From contig CM056743.1 in NCBI GenBank assembly GCA_029851415.1, positions 64,634,186 through 64,698,185 on the forward strand: DNA of 64,000 nucleotides. Direction: 5' to 3'. Position numbers and translations under genes: made by a program. The notes below the pieces were generated by a model. The model was not told the DNA's origin. It searched no databases and saw only the letters and a list, made by a program, of their open reading frames with translations. Source of the stretch: Eretmocerus hayati (taxonomy: Eukaryota; Arthropoda; Insecta; Hymenoptera; Aphelinidae). Of this stretch, positions 10,786 through 22,348 are shown one piece after another; within the stretch, counting starts at the first letter, position 1; each line of letters opens with the position of its first letter.

Positions 10786-11569
10786 CAGTACCGTGCAAAA
10801 ATTCCTGAACGGGGGTTTGAAATCCTCTTTTGCAAAAACGTCGATTACTCGAGCCCAGATTGACGTAGAGAAATTTTGAGAAAAGCATCTTGAAGATGAG
10901 GAAAAATGCTAACTTCTTATGATTTGCGATTTTTCTCTCAGCCCTTTCTGGTACCTCAAATACCTGATGTAATTTCAAGGATTTCGAGCAAAAAACCGTT
11001 TTTACTCTATCGGCTGTAATTTGGACGCGGATGAAGATAGAACAATTTTGCAAAAAGCATCTTGAAGAGCGGAAAAAATGCCATCTGCAACAATTTTCCG
11101 ATTATTTTTTACGTCGTGTGGATAAGAGTGTGAGGGCTCTCAAAGTAGCCAAAACCGTAGTTTTTCGCCATTTTTACACGTATTTCATTGAAAATCCGAG
11201 AATCTGGCTACTTTAAGAGCTCTCACACTCTTATTCACATGACGCAAAAAATAATCGGAAAATCGTTGCAGATGGCATTTTTTCCGCTCTTCAAGATGCT
11301 TTTCGCCAAACTGTTCTATCTTTATCCGCGTCCAAATTACAGCCGATAGAGTAAAAACGGTTTTTTCTCGAAATCATTGAAATTACATCAGCTATTTGAG
11401 GTACCAAAGAGGGCTGAAAGGAAAATCGAAGACCATAATAAGTTAGCATTTTTTCTCATCTTTAAGATGCTTTTTTCAAAATTCCTCTACGTTGATCTGG
11501 GCTCGAGCAATCGACGTTTTTGCAAGAGAGAATTTCATACCCCCGTTCAGGAATTTTTGCACGGTACTG
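10786..11569. mobile_element. 784-bp hairpin element with Tc1/mariner-like termini
   Basis: The ends are CAGTACCGTGCAAAAATTC at 10786 and its complement ending at 11569, flanked by TA dinucleotides inside TATATA runs, which is the target used by Tc1/mariner transposases. The arms of about 370 bp are nearly complementary throughout, with the loop near 11150-11210. There is no transposase gene; the open frames are shadows of the arms. It must depend on a transposase elsewhere. Confidence 0.85.
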
Positions 11570-11604
11570 TATATATATCTCCCCCTAATATATAGTAGTA
11601 AGAA

Positions 11605-11890
11605 TGAGATTCCTCTGAATTCCCCTGAATTCCTCTGAATTCCCTTGAACTCCCCTGAATTCCGTTGACTGCCTTGAATGCCCAGGAGGGCCCCTGAGGG
11701 CCTCTGACGTCCTTCGAGGTCCCTTGAGGGCCCCCGAGGGCCCCTGAGGGCCCCGAGTGCCTCTGACCAAATAACCTAAATTACGTTCCATATTTACCTT
11801 AGAGGCTGAGAGATTCCCCTGAGATCCCCTGAGGGCCTCTGAGGGCCTCTGAGGGCCTCCGAGGGCCTCCGAGGGCCCCTGAGGGCCCGT
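11605..11890. repeat. Degenerate ~10-bp tandem repeat
   Basis: Repeats of CCTCTGAATTCC that grade into CCTCTGAGGGCC, split by about 50 bp of other sequence near 11765-11815. The open frames here (Pro/Gly/Arg-rich) are products of the repeat. Confidence 0.8.
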
Positions 11891-13400
11891 CAATTTTTCT
11901 GAGCCCCTGCTGGTCCCTTAGTCTTCTCAATCTCCCTCTGCAGCCTTCTAGAAATGATCTCGTTTTCATCATCATTATTTTCCGTCTCATTATTCAATTA
12001 TTACAACATTTAAAGTGAGCTTGGGTTACGAAGAAGATGTATATTTCTTCCAAAAAAATGTGAATTAGAAAAATTTGACAGTATATCCGAGAATCAAAAA
12101 TCAATAACCAAAATCTTTGTGTGACGGAACACTTTTCCACAACATGAACTTCATTTTCCAGAATCGAGTTCTCAATTTCCATCTTTTCACCACCTAACAA
12201 TTTCAATTCATCTACAGCCTCCACTGTCACATGTATGTTGAACCTGTAAAGACCACTCAATGAAATCAATTTCGAAACGATTCTTTCCACTCTTATCTGA
12301 TTGATCAGAAAATTAACTCTTCTCTTGTAAGTCACGGCAAACTTCTAACTCCACTCCACGATCGTACGATTCAATTTGACCGTTTCCATCTTTCACAACA
12401 ATAACATCAAGTTTGTGACGTATATTTGTGTACACCCAGAATTCCACTTTTATTCTTTTCATTCCTTTGAACGCATTGATCCTTCAGATAAACCTCTATC
12501 TCTGGGGAATCGACAAGATTTGTGTGAAAATCGTGTCATATAGTCGAAACATCACCAATTCAACTCACTTATTGTTCTTTTTTTCGAAGGTATATCTTTA
12601 AATTTTTTTTTGTTGTATATTCCAACGTCATATTCGCGATTCTCTTGTTCAATTCGATGATATTCTCGTTATGAGATGACAGAACAACTCTATTCGTAGA
12701 AATATCTCCAGTCATGTCTTCGAATATGGTTCTCCATACATCATCACTTATACACGTATACTTAATTTGATATGATGATTAATTTGCTAATATTATTCTC
12801 AATTTCGTTCAAAGTTAACCATTCTGTACGTACCTCACTAATTCACTCCCATCGCCCTTTTTCTGGAACTCAGATTCGCGAAATACTTTGTCAACATGCG
12901 CAACTATAGTTCTGTAATATCAATGTCATTACTATCTCTAATCATAGATATACATATCAATTAACTGAATTACTAACGTTGTTTCATCTCCAATTTGGAC
13001 TCTATTCTTCGAATAATTGAGTCCAGGAATTTTTCACATTCGCTGTGAATTCTCAAAATGAATATTCTCTGTTTCATGCAATGCTATTATTGCATCCAAA
13101 CACTCAATTCCAGTAGATCGATCTGATTATTTTGAGCACTTGCCGTATTCTTCTCCAACCTTTTCTCTCGAACTGTTCGTTCAAACACCACAAGATTACC
13201 TGCTTCCTCAGTTCATATACTCATATCGTTTTCCCCAACTCCAGATTTCACTCCATCTTAACGGAATTTGAGAACAATATACTTGAATTTCCAATCATAT
13301 ATGACAAAAATATCAAACATCAGATACCCCGTCCCAAACAACCTTTTCCGATCTCATCTGAACCATCGAATCTATTTTCAATAAACGAATTCTTCTGATC
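11891..13400. other. Helitron-associated non-coding DNA with a second helicase scrap
   Basis: No intact gene. The segment 12648-12752 is a direct duplicate of 13922-14026 (both contain ATGAGATGACAGAACAACTC). Read on the minus strand it gives a helicase mid-segment of the type NRVVLSSHNENIIELN. This suggests a second, more decayed helicase fragment left of the main one. Confidence 0.45.
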
Positions 13401-13403
13401 TCT

Positions 13404-14583
13404 TCACCGAGGAAGAGCAACGTAAAGCTGTCCATTGGAGAGAATCGGCCGTTTCATATAAATATCAACCTTATCTAAACTTTCACGTGGAGACTAATTA
13501 ATTGTCATTGCCAATACCGAGACCACAGGGAGCTGTTCCCTGTGAACTACAAACGGCAGGAAAGACTCACCCTTGGTTAGTGTTAGCTTGGGTACGAAAA
13601 CTATTGTCCTCATATTCTCCCCACTTATCACTTCCGCTTCAATATTATGCTTATACAATTACCTAATCTTTAATCGAACCCCATTACATAAACTCTTCGC
13701 CACTCTCAGATTCCGAGTCATCAGATTCCAAATCAACATCACAATAGCATTTACGTTCAAATCAAGTCCATGTGGAGTTAAACCGTCTCTAATTCTATTC
13801 CGAAACTCGGTTGGATATTTCAGATGAGTGTGCTCCTCGGTTTGATCTACACCTTTGTGAGTCACATGATCAACGCTTAGTAAGATGAAGTCGAACCATC
13901 GAACATTTCCAAGATTATCTTATTCAATTTTATGATATTTTCTTCATGAGATGACAGAACAACTCTATTCGTAGCAATATCTTCATTGATGTCTTTGGAT
14001 ATGGGTTCTACGTACATCATTACTCTTCCGCTCAAGTCTCACTTTCACTTCATCAATTCTACCCTCACCTCTACCAGAAGGATGCTGGAAAAATCAGGTC
14101 CTTAGATCTCAAATTTTTAGTCAGCTTCATTACATTAAACAATTGCCATAAGGCTGACGATGTGATAGTTTCCTGGATTATAGAATGTCTATTCCCATTG
14201 GTCAAAACTGGCAGGATTTGTCTGAAATCCCCGCCTGAAATCACCAATATTCGACCAAAGGGTGAGTCATTGTAAAAAGCGTCACGGAGTGTTCTATCCA
14301 CCACCTCCAACGCTTCTTTGGGAATCATTGATGCTTCACCCGAGATGATAACACCTGCTTCCCTCAATTTCTTCTCATCGGCATCAGATTTCAAAAAAAT
14401 ACTCTCAATACTTTCTAGATCCAAGGGTATTCTGAAGTATCTATGACTTGTCATACCTCGTGGTGAAAGAAATCGACTGAATACTCGTCCACGCCATTGG
14501 CAGAATCTTCTTCTCTTGGGATAAAAAATATTGAATGAGAGACCTTTACAAGGAAGTTTTTCCACAATCTCCAGGACCATCAA
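13404..14583 (-). pseudogene. Helitron PIF1-like helicase, degenerate
   Basis: Helitrons encode a Rep/helicase that drives rolling-circle transposition; this is the helicase part. On the minus strand the block at 14583-14071 contains EASMIPKEALEVVDRTLRD (Walker B region) and GGDFRQILPVL, then LWQLFNVMKLTKNLR. Next come a weak middle, a segment ending LCNGVRLKIR (13865-13659), and IEAEVISGENM then VLAMTIN and NGQLYVALPR (13640-13404), which are the conserved C-terminal helicase blocks in the right order. Several stops and frameshifts break it, the Rep domain is missing, and the ATPase P-loop is not visible. It is certainly dead. Confidence 0.9.
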
Positions 14584-14674
14584 TGAAACTGACTAGACTT
14601 TCATTACTTCTTAAGTTGCTATGGATGGACTATTGATTCTCCATCCCTTTAAATCAATAATCAGGAGTAGCGGG

Positions 14675-14716
14675 GGTTGGCGAGCGGAGCGAGCAGGGGG
14701 GCTTGCCCCCCCTAGT
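14675..14716. mobile_element. Helitron-type terminus with hairpin and CTAG
   Basis: GGCGAGCGGAGCGAGC is followed by a G6-CTTG-C6/7 hairpin (14696-14712), then CTAG (14712-14715) and T. A GC hairpin just before CTRR-T is the classical Helitron 3' end in plus orientation. The helicase remnant lies on the minus strand, so this is either a separate plus-strand element or the 5' end of a Helentron-type element on the minus strand. A (TA)n run follows (14716-14734). Confidence 0.6.
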
Positions 14717-14734
14717 ATATATATATATATATAT

Positions 14735-15330
14735 GTGTACTCTTCCTGTACATATCTATCAGATACTCCTCCTTCATTTTGAGTCATGAGTCAATGACTC
14801 ATCGAAACATACCCATGATTCAAATGCAAATTGAAGCTATGCTCGTGAAAGTTGCGTACTCAACGCCACGATGTAGTGGAGGCAGGAAAATTATGGCAGG
14901 CTGAAAATTGTTTCTCAAAATTCAATTTTTCGTATGGCCACTCCTTGGAGCCGGAGCTGTTCAAGTCCAAGATTGGCACTAGAAAAATTCAAGCAAAACT
15001 TATCCGACTACATAAACAAATGACATTTTTAGCTTGTCGCACGGACACCAGCGAGGACCTAACTTTGATTCTCGCGCCTGATAAACAATTTCAATTTTTC
15101 AAGCTTACGAGTAGAATATTCATCTTCCAACACCATCTCTCTTGTAATTCTTCCAAACACATCTCACAAATCTTTTACACAACCTAAGTTAACCGCATTT
15201 AACTAGATGTATCTTTTCAGCGGAAATTCCAGATATTCTTCAATAACAACTTCAATACTCCATAAAATATTGTTGATTGATCTTTTTCGATGCTTTTTCA
15301 TTAGCAACCATAACTTCAATATTCCTTGAT
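14735..15330. other. No gene recognised
   Basis: There is one GTCGCACGGAC word at 15036-15046. A frame of 111 codons at 14852-15187 has no recognisable motif. Confidence 0.35.
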
Positions 15331-15645
15331 TCATATTTCCAATTCTCGGCTTCGAGACTTGAATTCCATTTTCTCATTCCCATGTCCGTGTTTTCGTGGA
15401 AATGCCCCTATTCGACCCATGAGGATCATGGCTTCATCCTCTCCATTGTCAGCGTAGACATTTTCATCAGAGAGGGTGTCTGCTGTCGCGGCAGATGTTC
15501 GTGCCACTCCAGCATCTTCTCCGGCCAGCTGTTTTTCCCATTCTTCATTGAATAGGCGCATTTGCTCCATTGCCTCTCTCACCTCCTCTGGTGATTTTTT
15601 GGTGATCTTATTGCTGTCATTGAGGGACTCTATTTCCTGGATCAA
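15331..15645 (-). CDS. Hypothetical charged helical protein fragment
   Basis: A 104-codon minus-strand frame. Residues 1-45 are strongly charged and helix-forming (SPEEVREAMEQMRLFNEEWE), likely a coiled coil. The middle is acidic and alanine-rich; the end is basic. The composition looks like coding rather than noise, but I do not recognise the family. No splice partners were identified. It could be a gene-fragment exon. Confidence 0.3.
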   Translation of the reverse strand: MIQEIESLNDSNKITKKSPEEVREAMEQMRLFNEEWEKQLAGEDAGVARTSAATADTLSDENVYADNGEDEAMILMGRIGAFPRKHGHGNEKMEFKSRSRELEI

Positions 15646-17113
15646 GTTATTTCTAGATTGTTTCCCTATATTTTTTTTCCCTATGGACAGACGTCCACTA
15701 TGAAGAAAAAAGAGTTATTTCTACAAGAGTTCCACGACAAAATAGTGTAAGTTGGAAAATAGAACCACTATTTTACCAAGCGACTACTAGATCTAGTGCA
15801 CATAGGGGATACATTCGACGCATTCAAGATCTTCTTTTTTGTCGATCCTTTTGGTCGGCTTCGCGGTCGTTTCGGCGCCGCGTCGGTTGTATTCGGCGGA
15901 GTCACTCTCACTATATGGTCGTTTGAAAGGTCGTTTCACTATATCGTCAAAAATTGATTAGTTGAAATATAGCCACAATCTGACTGCTCATAGGTGTTTT
16001 CCAATCCATATGACATCCAGAAACAATCCCCAGACGGGCATGAACATTAGTCAATCTATGTAAAAGACATGAGCAATTGAATAGATGTCCTACTTTCACG
16101 GTGAGAGTATACTGTAATAGTATATTACGCAACAAGTGCGAGAAGGTCAATTTCCGCACAAGTTGCCAAACGAGTGCGGAAACTTCTCGCACGTGTTGCG
16201 TATACTATTTTTTGCAACTGTGCGCGAAGATTTAATTAAATGCACCACTGTCCGAGCAAGATCATCTTGAGAACGAAGTTTTCAAAAAAGGCCAAATTTA
16301 GAGGGATGACGTGACATCATATTTTGGATCTGTGCGTGAATGAGGATGCATTAGAGCGAGAAGTTACATTTACGCATACTTCACCAGTGCGTAAATGTAA
16401 AACTGTGCGAGAAGTCATTCACGCATTACTTCTCGAACTGTAAATAATGAAGAGAAGTCTCATTTTTTTGCAACTTCGCGCACACAGTTGCAAAAAAAAT
16501 TTCTGGACCTTGACGTTGCATAGTGTTCGAGAGCCAGTGACCACGGTAAGGACAATTCTTATTTTGCAACGAAAAAATTGTCCATAAATCATCGCATGGG
16601 AAGCTGTTCACGTGATTCATCATTCCGCTGGTGGTAGAATTTTGTTTTTTGGGGTATTAGAAATCAATTACCGCCGTTACAGAGCCGTTTGAAGCGATTC
16701 GCTGACCCGGAGTCGAATTATCGAGAATCATTCGAAAAATTAGCAAAATTCCAGAATGTCGGCTGTGTTTTGACTACCTTGAAGGGAGACTTGATACTCG
16801 ATTTGTACATAATATCACCTTCTCATGACCCAACTTTGATGTTTGAGTGGTACGGAACCGAGATTGAATGGATATTTCGGTAAACTACACGATTGAAATG
16901 TGCAGCTTCAGTTTAGGACATGCCACGGTAAGGACATTTTGAGCACTTTTGGTAAGCTCAGGTCCACATTAAACTTATATCCGCTCCTGGAACTATTGGG
17001 ACATCTTCATTTCAATAGAATACACTAGATATCATCGTTAGACTCATCATATTCGGTCATTTAATATGAATGCGAGGTCAGGACATCAAATGCATAAGTT
17101 ATCTTAGAATCAC

Positions 17114-17147
<34 letters not shown>

Positions 17148-17795
17148 AATTTAGTGCATTATCCGATCGCAGTGGGCCGCAACCTGCCGAGATGTTTGGA
17201 ATTGTCATCAAGTAACACGACGAATCCATTTGAAATTTTTCAAATCGTCAAATTCGCAAGCGCACAATTTGGAGTGCGATTCATATATAAAGACGCTCCG
17301 ATGCGACTAACATCAGCGTCGGGCAGAGCCCGATAATGTGCGTGTACTCTGCCCCTGGAGAGTCATCCAAACGCCGCGCTATCGGGACACGAAACGCTAT
17401 CCGCGTTCAGAATTATTTCTCCAAACTTTGCCAAATTTCTATCTTTGTTACTCCACTATCTCAAATCTTTCCATCAAAATCCTTCGATGCAACTTCGTAT
17501 TTAAACGAAGCTCGAAGGTACACATGTTCAAAAAGAAATATAATACAATTAATTGAGAATGTGTGAAAACCAGTACGTAAACTGGTATTTGGAAGGCATT
17601 GCTCTGTACAGCCAAACATCTCACATTCATACCAAAATTTGAATCTGCTGCCAGAGCATATACATATATCGAATTCAAAACAACATAAAAAGTCCACAGC
17701 TATAATTTGGACCTGGTACGTGCATCATTATCGACCGAAAAAATCAGCTTTCATGGGCTCAACAACTCTCCCGAGCTTATCCCTCAAATAACAAC
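15646..17795. other. Unassigned, with hairpin repeats and a (TA)n tract
   Basis: A hairpin at 16119-16206 has arms containing TGCGAGAAG and GCGGAAA; the same TTCTCGCAC / GTGCGAGAAG words recur in both orientations to about 16500, marking a decayed inverted-repeat element. A (TA)n tract lies at 17116-17145. A 64-codon plus-strand frame at 16689-16883 is plausible coding but unrecognised. Confidence 0.4.
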
Positions 17796-17797
17796 CG

Positions 17798-18097
17798 TTA
17801 TAGCCACCTCACTGAAGTGCATAGTAATTCATCATACGTCAGAGTCAAATGGGCAATAGGATTTGGGAGCAACATCTGCTCATCACTCGAGTAGCAAAGG
17901 TTTATGTCCTTTTTTGGAGCGATGGTCGCGACCAATTTCTCAAGTTCAACGTCACAGATCTTCGGCCAGAATAATGTGTCGCTGCGAAAAGAAGAAGCAT
18001 TTTGATCGTCTATTCTTACGCTCCAATTTCCCATTGCCGGATTCATCCTAACTCGAATGTAAGCTTTTATGTACGAAAAAGTGGAGGAAGTGAGCAT
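17798..18097 (-). CDS. Hypothetical ORF next to the left end of the giant palindrome
   Basis: 99 codons from an ATG at 18097 to a stop at 17798, with normal amino-acid usage (WPKICDVELEKLV, then SDEQMLLPNP). No known domain was recognised. It lies just outside the palindrome edge (18113) and on the same strand as the truncated BEN-like copy, so it could be a host exon brought next to it by the rearrangement. No evidence of expression. Confidence 0.3.
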   Translation of the reverse strand: MLTSSTFSYIKAYIRVRMNPAMGNWSVRIDDQNASSFRSDTLFWPKICDVELEKLVATIAPKKDINLCYSSDEQMLLPNPIAHLTLTYDELLCTSVRWL

Positions 18098-18579
18098 TTC
18101 CCAAAAAATCCCAAAGATTTTCGAGGACTACGATTAGGAAGGTTGACAGTGGTTCGGCTGGGTTTGATCGCTCCATTCACCAGAACCTGCTCACCAAAAA
18201 GCATTACGGCACTATCCCTCACAAATATCCATCTTGGGCGCTTCCTATGGAATATCCAGAAATCTGTGGGAACCACGAGGTTGTGTCCAAGATACGTCTG
18301 TAAGATCAAAATCAAGGTCGTATATAGATTTACTTCCGACGGAGGTACTTCGATGGAGACGATTGGAGATTCGGAGAGACATAGAGAACGGAAAGGACCT
18401 CATTAAAGATGAAACGATCGAGACTGTTTTGCCTCGATTGATGGATAATTCTTACAGGAAATTGGATTTGATTGCTAGTGAATACCTCTCGTCCATTGTA
18501 GATGGTCTCATATTTCTCAAGGCCCCCTGGAGCGTTTAAGAAACGAGCTTGTGGGGTAATTACCACATAAGGTTCTAAG

Positions 18580-18750
18580 TCATTGGTGTCCTCGTCTTCT
18601 CGTTCATCGTCCTGACCTCAACCGTTATTACGTTCGCCGTCGTTACGTTCATCGTCGTTACGTTCGCCGTCGTTACGTTCGCCGTCGTTACGTTCGTCAT
18701 CCTGACGTTCGCCGTTGTTTCGTTCGTCGTCCTGACGTCCGTCACCAGGA
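18580..18750. repeat. Coding minisatellite (GACGAACG / CGTTCGTC type)
   Basis: A short tandem repeat that in the gene sense encodes a Gly/Asn/Glu/Arg/Asp-rich linker. The right-arm version is at about 33305-33430, and the number and order of units differ between the arms. Confidence 0.75.
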
Positions 18751-19407
18751 TTGCAAGCCAACGGAGCTGGTCATACTCGCGGTCCGACAGGTTGCTGCTG
18801 GACACTCCTATTGAGATTTGCGTCTTGCGCATTATTGGCGTCAACGGGGACAGGATCTCGAGGGTATCGTTCCGTCACTTCCACGGCGGCTGCATGAACG
18901 GGTGGTCGCACTAGGTCCGGGATATTTTCTACCGGAGCTGCATTTTGAATTATTACCATCGGATCTGGTTCTGAGGCTCCATAATCTCTCTCGTTAATGC
19001 CAGGATGAGGATGAGAAGACGACGAAGAAGCTGATTGATCTGAATGCCGTGGGTCACGCGCTCCAAGAACGAACGCCTCCTTCGACATTCTCTGGAGCGT
19101 CATTTGGTTTTTCCGGGCCTTTTGATGCCGCTTCACCCTCTTCTTCTTCCTTTGTGTCGTCTTTTTATTACTCTGAAAAAATCATTCTTTGGATTAATAT
19201 TCAAGATCTCAGAGATATTGCAAGAATTGATAATATACTTCATATCGGCATATTCGGCGATGAAACCGCCCAGCGCGTTTGGACGAGAATTTAAATCATA
19301 AAATTAATGGGAAAAGCTGGTCGATTATATGTGGAATGTAGTATATGCCAGATATGTGGAATGTAGTATATCAGTTGTTATAGATCCATAACAACTGATA
19401 TACTACA

Positions 19408-20110
19408 TTCCACATATCTGGCAAAGGTACCCTGGTATCGAAATCGCGAGTTATAGGAATTTCAGAAACAAAGATTGATGGAACAAAATCTCCACTTACC
19501 GAATCCACGACCAGAAGAACTCTAACGTTTTGTATGTCAATAATCTCAGCGAAAACCATGCTTATCCGAGCTATTCCGGTACGCTTTGGCTGTTCCCGGT
19601 AGTGATGCACTCTTAGGTTAGAAAAACTCTACTCGATCTGAAAAGAATACCACCACATCAAATTTTCACGCTCTTCTAGTAGTTTTCCCGTAGAGTCAAT
19701 TATTGTTCATTAGCATGAAAGTCCAGATCACCCGCTCACATAAACTTGTCATGCAGGAGCTTCTGCGGATGATATGTGAGATTGCGAGTGATCTGGACTT
19801 TGATGCCAACGAACATTGACTCACTCCATGGGAAAACTAATAGAAGATCTTGAAAATTTAAAGTGGTGAAATTTTTTCAGATTGAGTAGATTTATTCTAG
19901 CCTAAGAGTGCATCACTACTAGCAACAGTCGAAGCGCACCGAATTGGCTCAGATGAGCACGTCCCCTGCTGAGTACAAGAAAATCGAAAAGGGCAGTTTT
20001 TTCTGGTCGTGGATTCGGGGTGTACAGATTTTGTCGCATCAATCTTTCATTTCGGAATTCCTATGACTCGCGATTTCGGTGCCACTGGGTATCTCACTAC
20101 ACACAAATAT
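19408..20110. repeat. Foldback nested in the left arm (intron 2)
   Basis: Inverted halves centre near 19765; words such as TAAGAGTGCATCACTAC and AGTCCAGATCACYCGC occur on both sides. The equivalent in the right arm centres near 32343. Each half carries a diverged version of one short protein-like segment (HHYREQPKRTG... and its mirror). Confidence 0.75.
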
Positions 20111-22348
20111 ATCCCCCAAGGATATCGCAAAACTTCAATCACTACCAGCTGTTTGCGCATGCGGTCAAAAAATTCAAAATGAAACTGATCGTGGGACAGC
20201 AATACACAAGGCAGGCAGACATTTTACACGGCTTCTGAACAAACGAGCAAATTGGAAAATTCTACGTAGCTGATTGAGCGTAAGGTTTCCAATATATACG
20301 TGATTCTTTCATTACAAAAAGAAGAGTTACTGGCTTGATAACCTGTTTCGCATGTTTCTGCTTCACCATATGCAACAACAAGTATATTCAGATAATCGCT
20401 GATAGATATTTAGATAATCGCGTACCCCGTGGAAACTGGGGGGAGAGAAGTCCGAGGAAAAATCTGAAAAAATTCGCCCTAAGTAAGTCGCATTTTGACA
20501 ACCTCATGTCGTTGTCAAAAATGTTTGATCACCCTCCAATTTTTCATAAATGAACATTCGAATCATACCACCTAGTATTGCCTATTTCTCTGCATAGAAA
20601 GCCGATACGAGGACAAAAACATTTGCTCATCGTTGCTTTTATCTCACTTGTGTTTGTTCACAGTGAATGGATTAAAAGTCTGAATCCAAAATTCTGGAGA
20701 GTAGGTTAAAGAATGGAAAGTTACCTTACATTGACAAGCGGCGGAGCCGAATATTCGATAGTAATTTTGAAATGCCCAATTCAATTTGAAATTCATGAAA
20801 GGTGTGAATTTCAAGTTTGACAATTTGATGGAACACTGATAATTGAAATGAGCATGGAATAGAACCATCTCTAATAGGAGTGGAATTTTCAGTAATTTGA
20901 TTGTTGAATAATTGAATGCGTAAGTTTGAAATGTTTGGAAAGCACGTTGCAAGACAGAGTTAATCTGGATTGAAACTTAGAGTAATGAGATACAGAACAA
21001 TCTTAGTTTGGAGCATCGACGAGTCTTATGAGCATAGCACATACACATATCAAGTAGAAAGCAGCGATGGAAATGAGTGCATGAAACAACAGTGAAAACG
21101 TATAATACATTATGAAATGTATGCAAATCCAGCATGTTGGTGTTGATTCAGGGGAAGTATGGTGAAATTGTGAAAGTGCCGATTTAATGACTCTCCGGTG
21201 ATTCAACCATGTAACAAAATGGACAAAAAGGGCGAAATAATTCTTAACAACATCGAATTGTTTAGTAGTTAACGCGTCAAACAAATTGAAGGTCTGAATT
21301 CAAAATTCTGATCTGTGAGTTAGAGAATGCCAAGTTAGCGTGTATACATAATAATTGCAGAGCAGAGTATCCGAATGTGATTTGGAACGCCAAAAACCTG
21401 ATACACGGAATTGATATCTAGACGAATAGAAGGGAAAAATACTCACAGCTCTCGGATCAATGGGTGCATCGTCATCACATTGAGACTCGTCTTCGGCCTC
21501 GACATTACTTTCATCGGATGTGTTTCCCGTATTTTCCTCCGACGGAGATAGCTCGGACAAGCCGGAGCAGTCGTGGTAATAAGCCTGGATGACACTGGTA
21601 TCTATTGTTTCGAAGTGTCCTCGTTTACCAGCTTTCAAATCTTTGTCCTCGTCTCCACCTAGAGTTCATTAACAAAGTATACGATAATATCATAATCGAG
21701 TCAAGTTTTGTGTGATCACATGTAAGCAGAGCTGCCATGACACACCGACGTTTTTTTCCAGTGAAATTTTGGAGAACAATTGTAGTGATGAATGTTGAAA
21801 ATTTCCGAGAGAAATTATTATAATTCGACGACATTGTTGACAAAGCAGAAGCGATTGGAAATTTCTTACGAGCTATTTCAACGAGAAAACTCTTGCCTCT
21901 CACAAATATGGCTTATTTACAAGCAAAATCGGCAATCGTGACGCCAAGGACTTGCGACTTCCCGGTCTTAGGATTAGTCCAGAGTGCTCGATAGATTTTT
22001 TTCCGATCAAAATCAGCGGAGTGGTTAGGCGGAATCCTCACAAATTCCCGAATACGCTGGATAGGGACCCACTCGATTGTGTCGTCATCAATGTATTTCA
22101 CCCTTGATTCGGTGACCTCCAAGGAAGGAACTTGATCCTCAGATTCCATGGTGATATGGACCGGTAGTGTTGGAGCAGGATCCGCTGAAATATCGAGGAA
22201 ACAATGAGTGAATCGACAATTGGCACGTGGTCTGGAGCTAGGAGCTAAATGTCACCGTCGCGGTGGTTCGACGATGACTGACAGCGACTGCCCAACCCAA
22301 CTCACCTGATGGTTGCACTGGTTGCAGATGCCCGCGCGCCGGCACGAT

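Larger units (their letters stand above)
18113..22149 (-). pseudogene. BEN-like gene, left-arm copy, truncated
   Basis: The mirror copy of the gene at 29952-34363. Exon 1 22149-21921, exon 2 about 21658-21447, exon 3 from about 19172 to the palindrome edge. The exon 1 donor has drifted from GTAAGT to GTAAAT. In exon 3 a CGA codon has become TGA (18771-18773), a CpG-type change, and further downstream frames no longer agree with the right copy. The last exon, which encodes the C-terminal part of the BEN-like region, lies outside the palindrome and is absent. It is therefore a non-functional copy transcribed, if at all, away from the right copy. Confidence 0.8.

Noticed and set aside
11585..11990. 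Pro/Gly/Arg-rich frames resembling collagen-like protein.
   Set aside because: Generated by the 10-bp degenerate repeat CCTCTGAGGGCC; no other coding signal.
17116..17145. A (TA)n tract as a possible replication or transposition signal.
   Set aside because: Simple TA runs occur at several places in the window with no consistent neighbour; treated as a microsatellite.
18575..18844. A Thr/Asn/Val/Met-rich repeat frame in the left arm.
   Set aside because: It is an alternative frame of the coding minisatellite in exon 3; the gene frame is shown by the right copy and splice phases.
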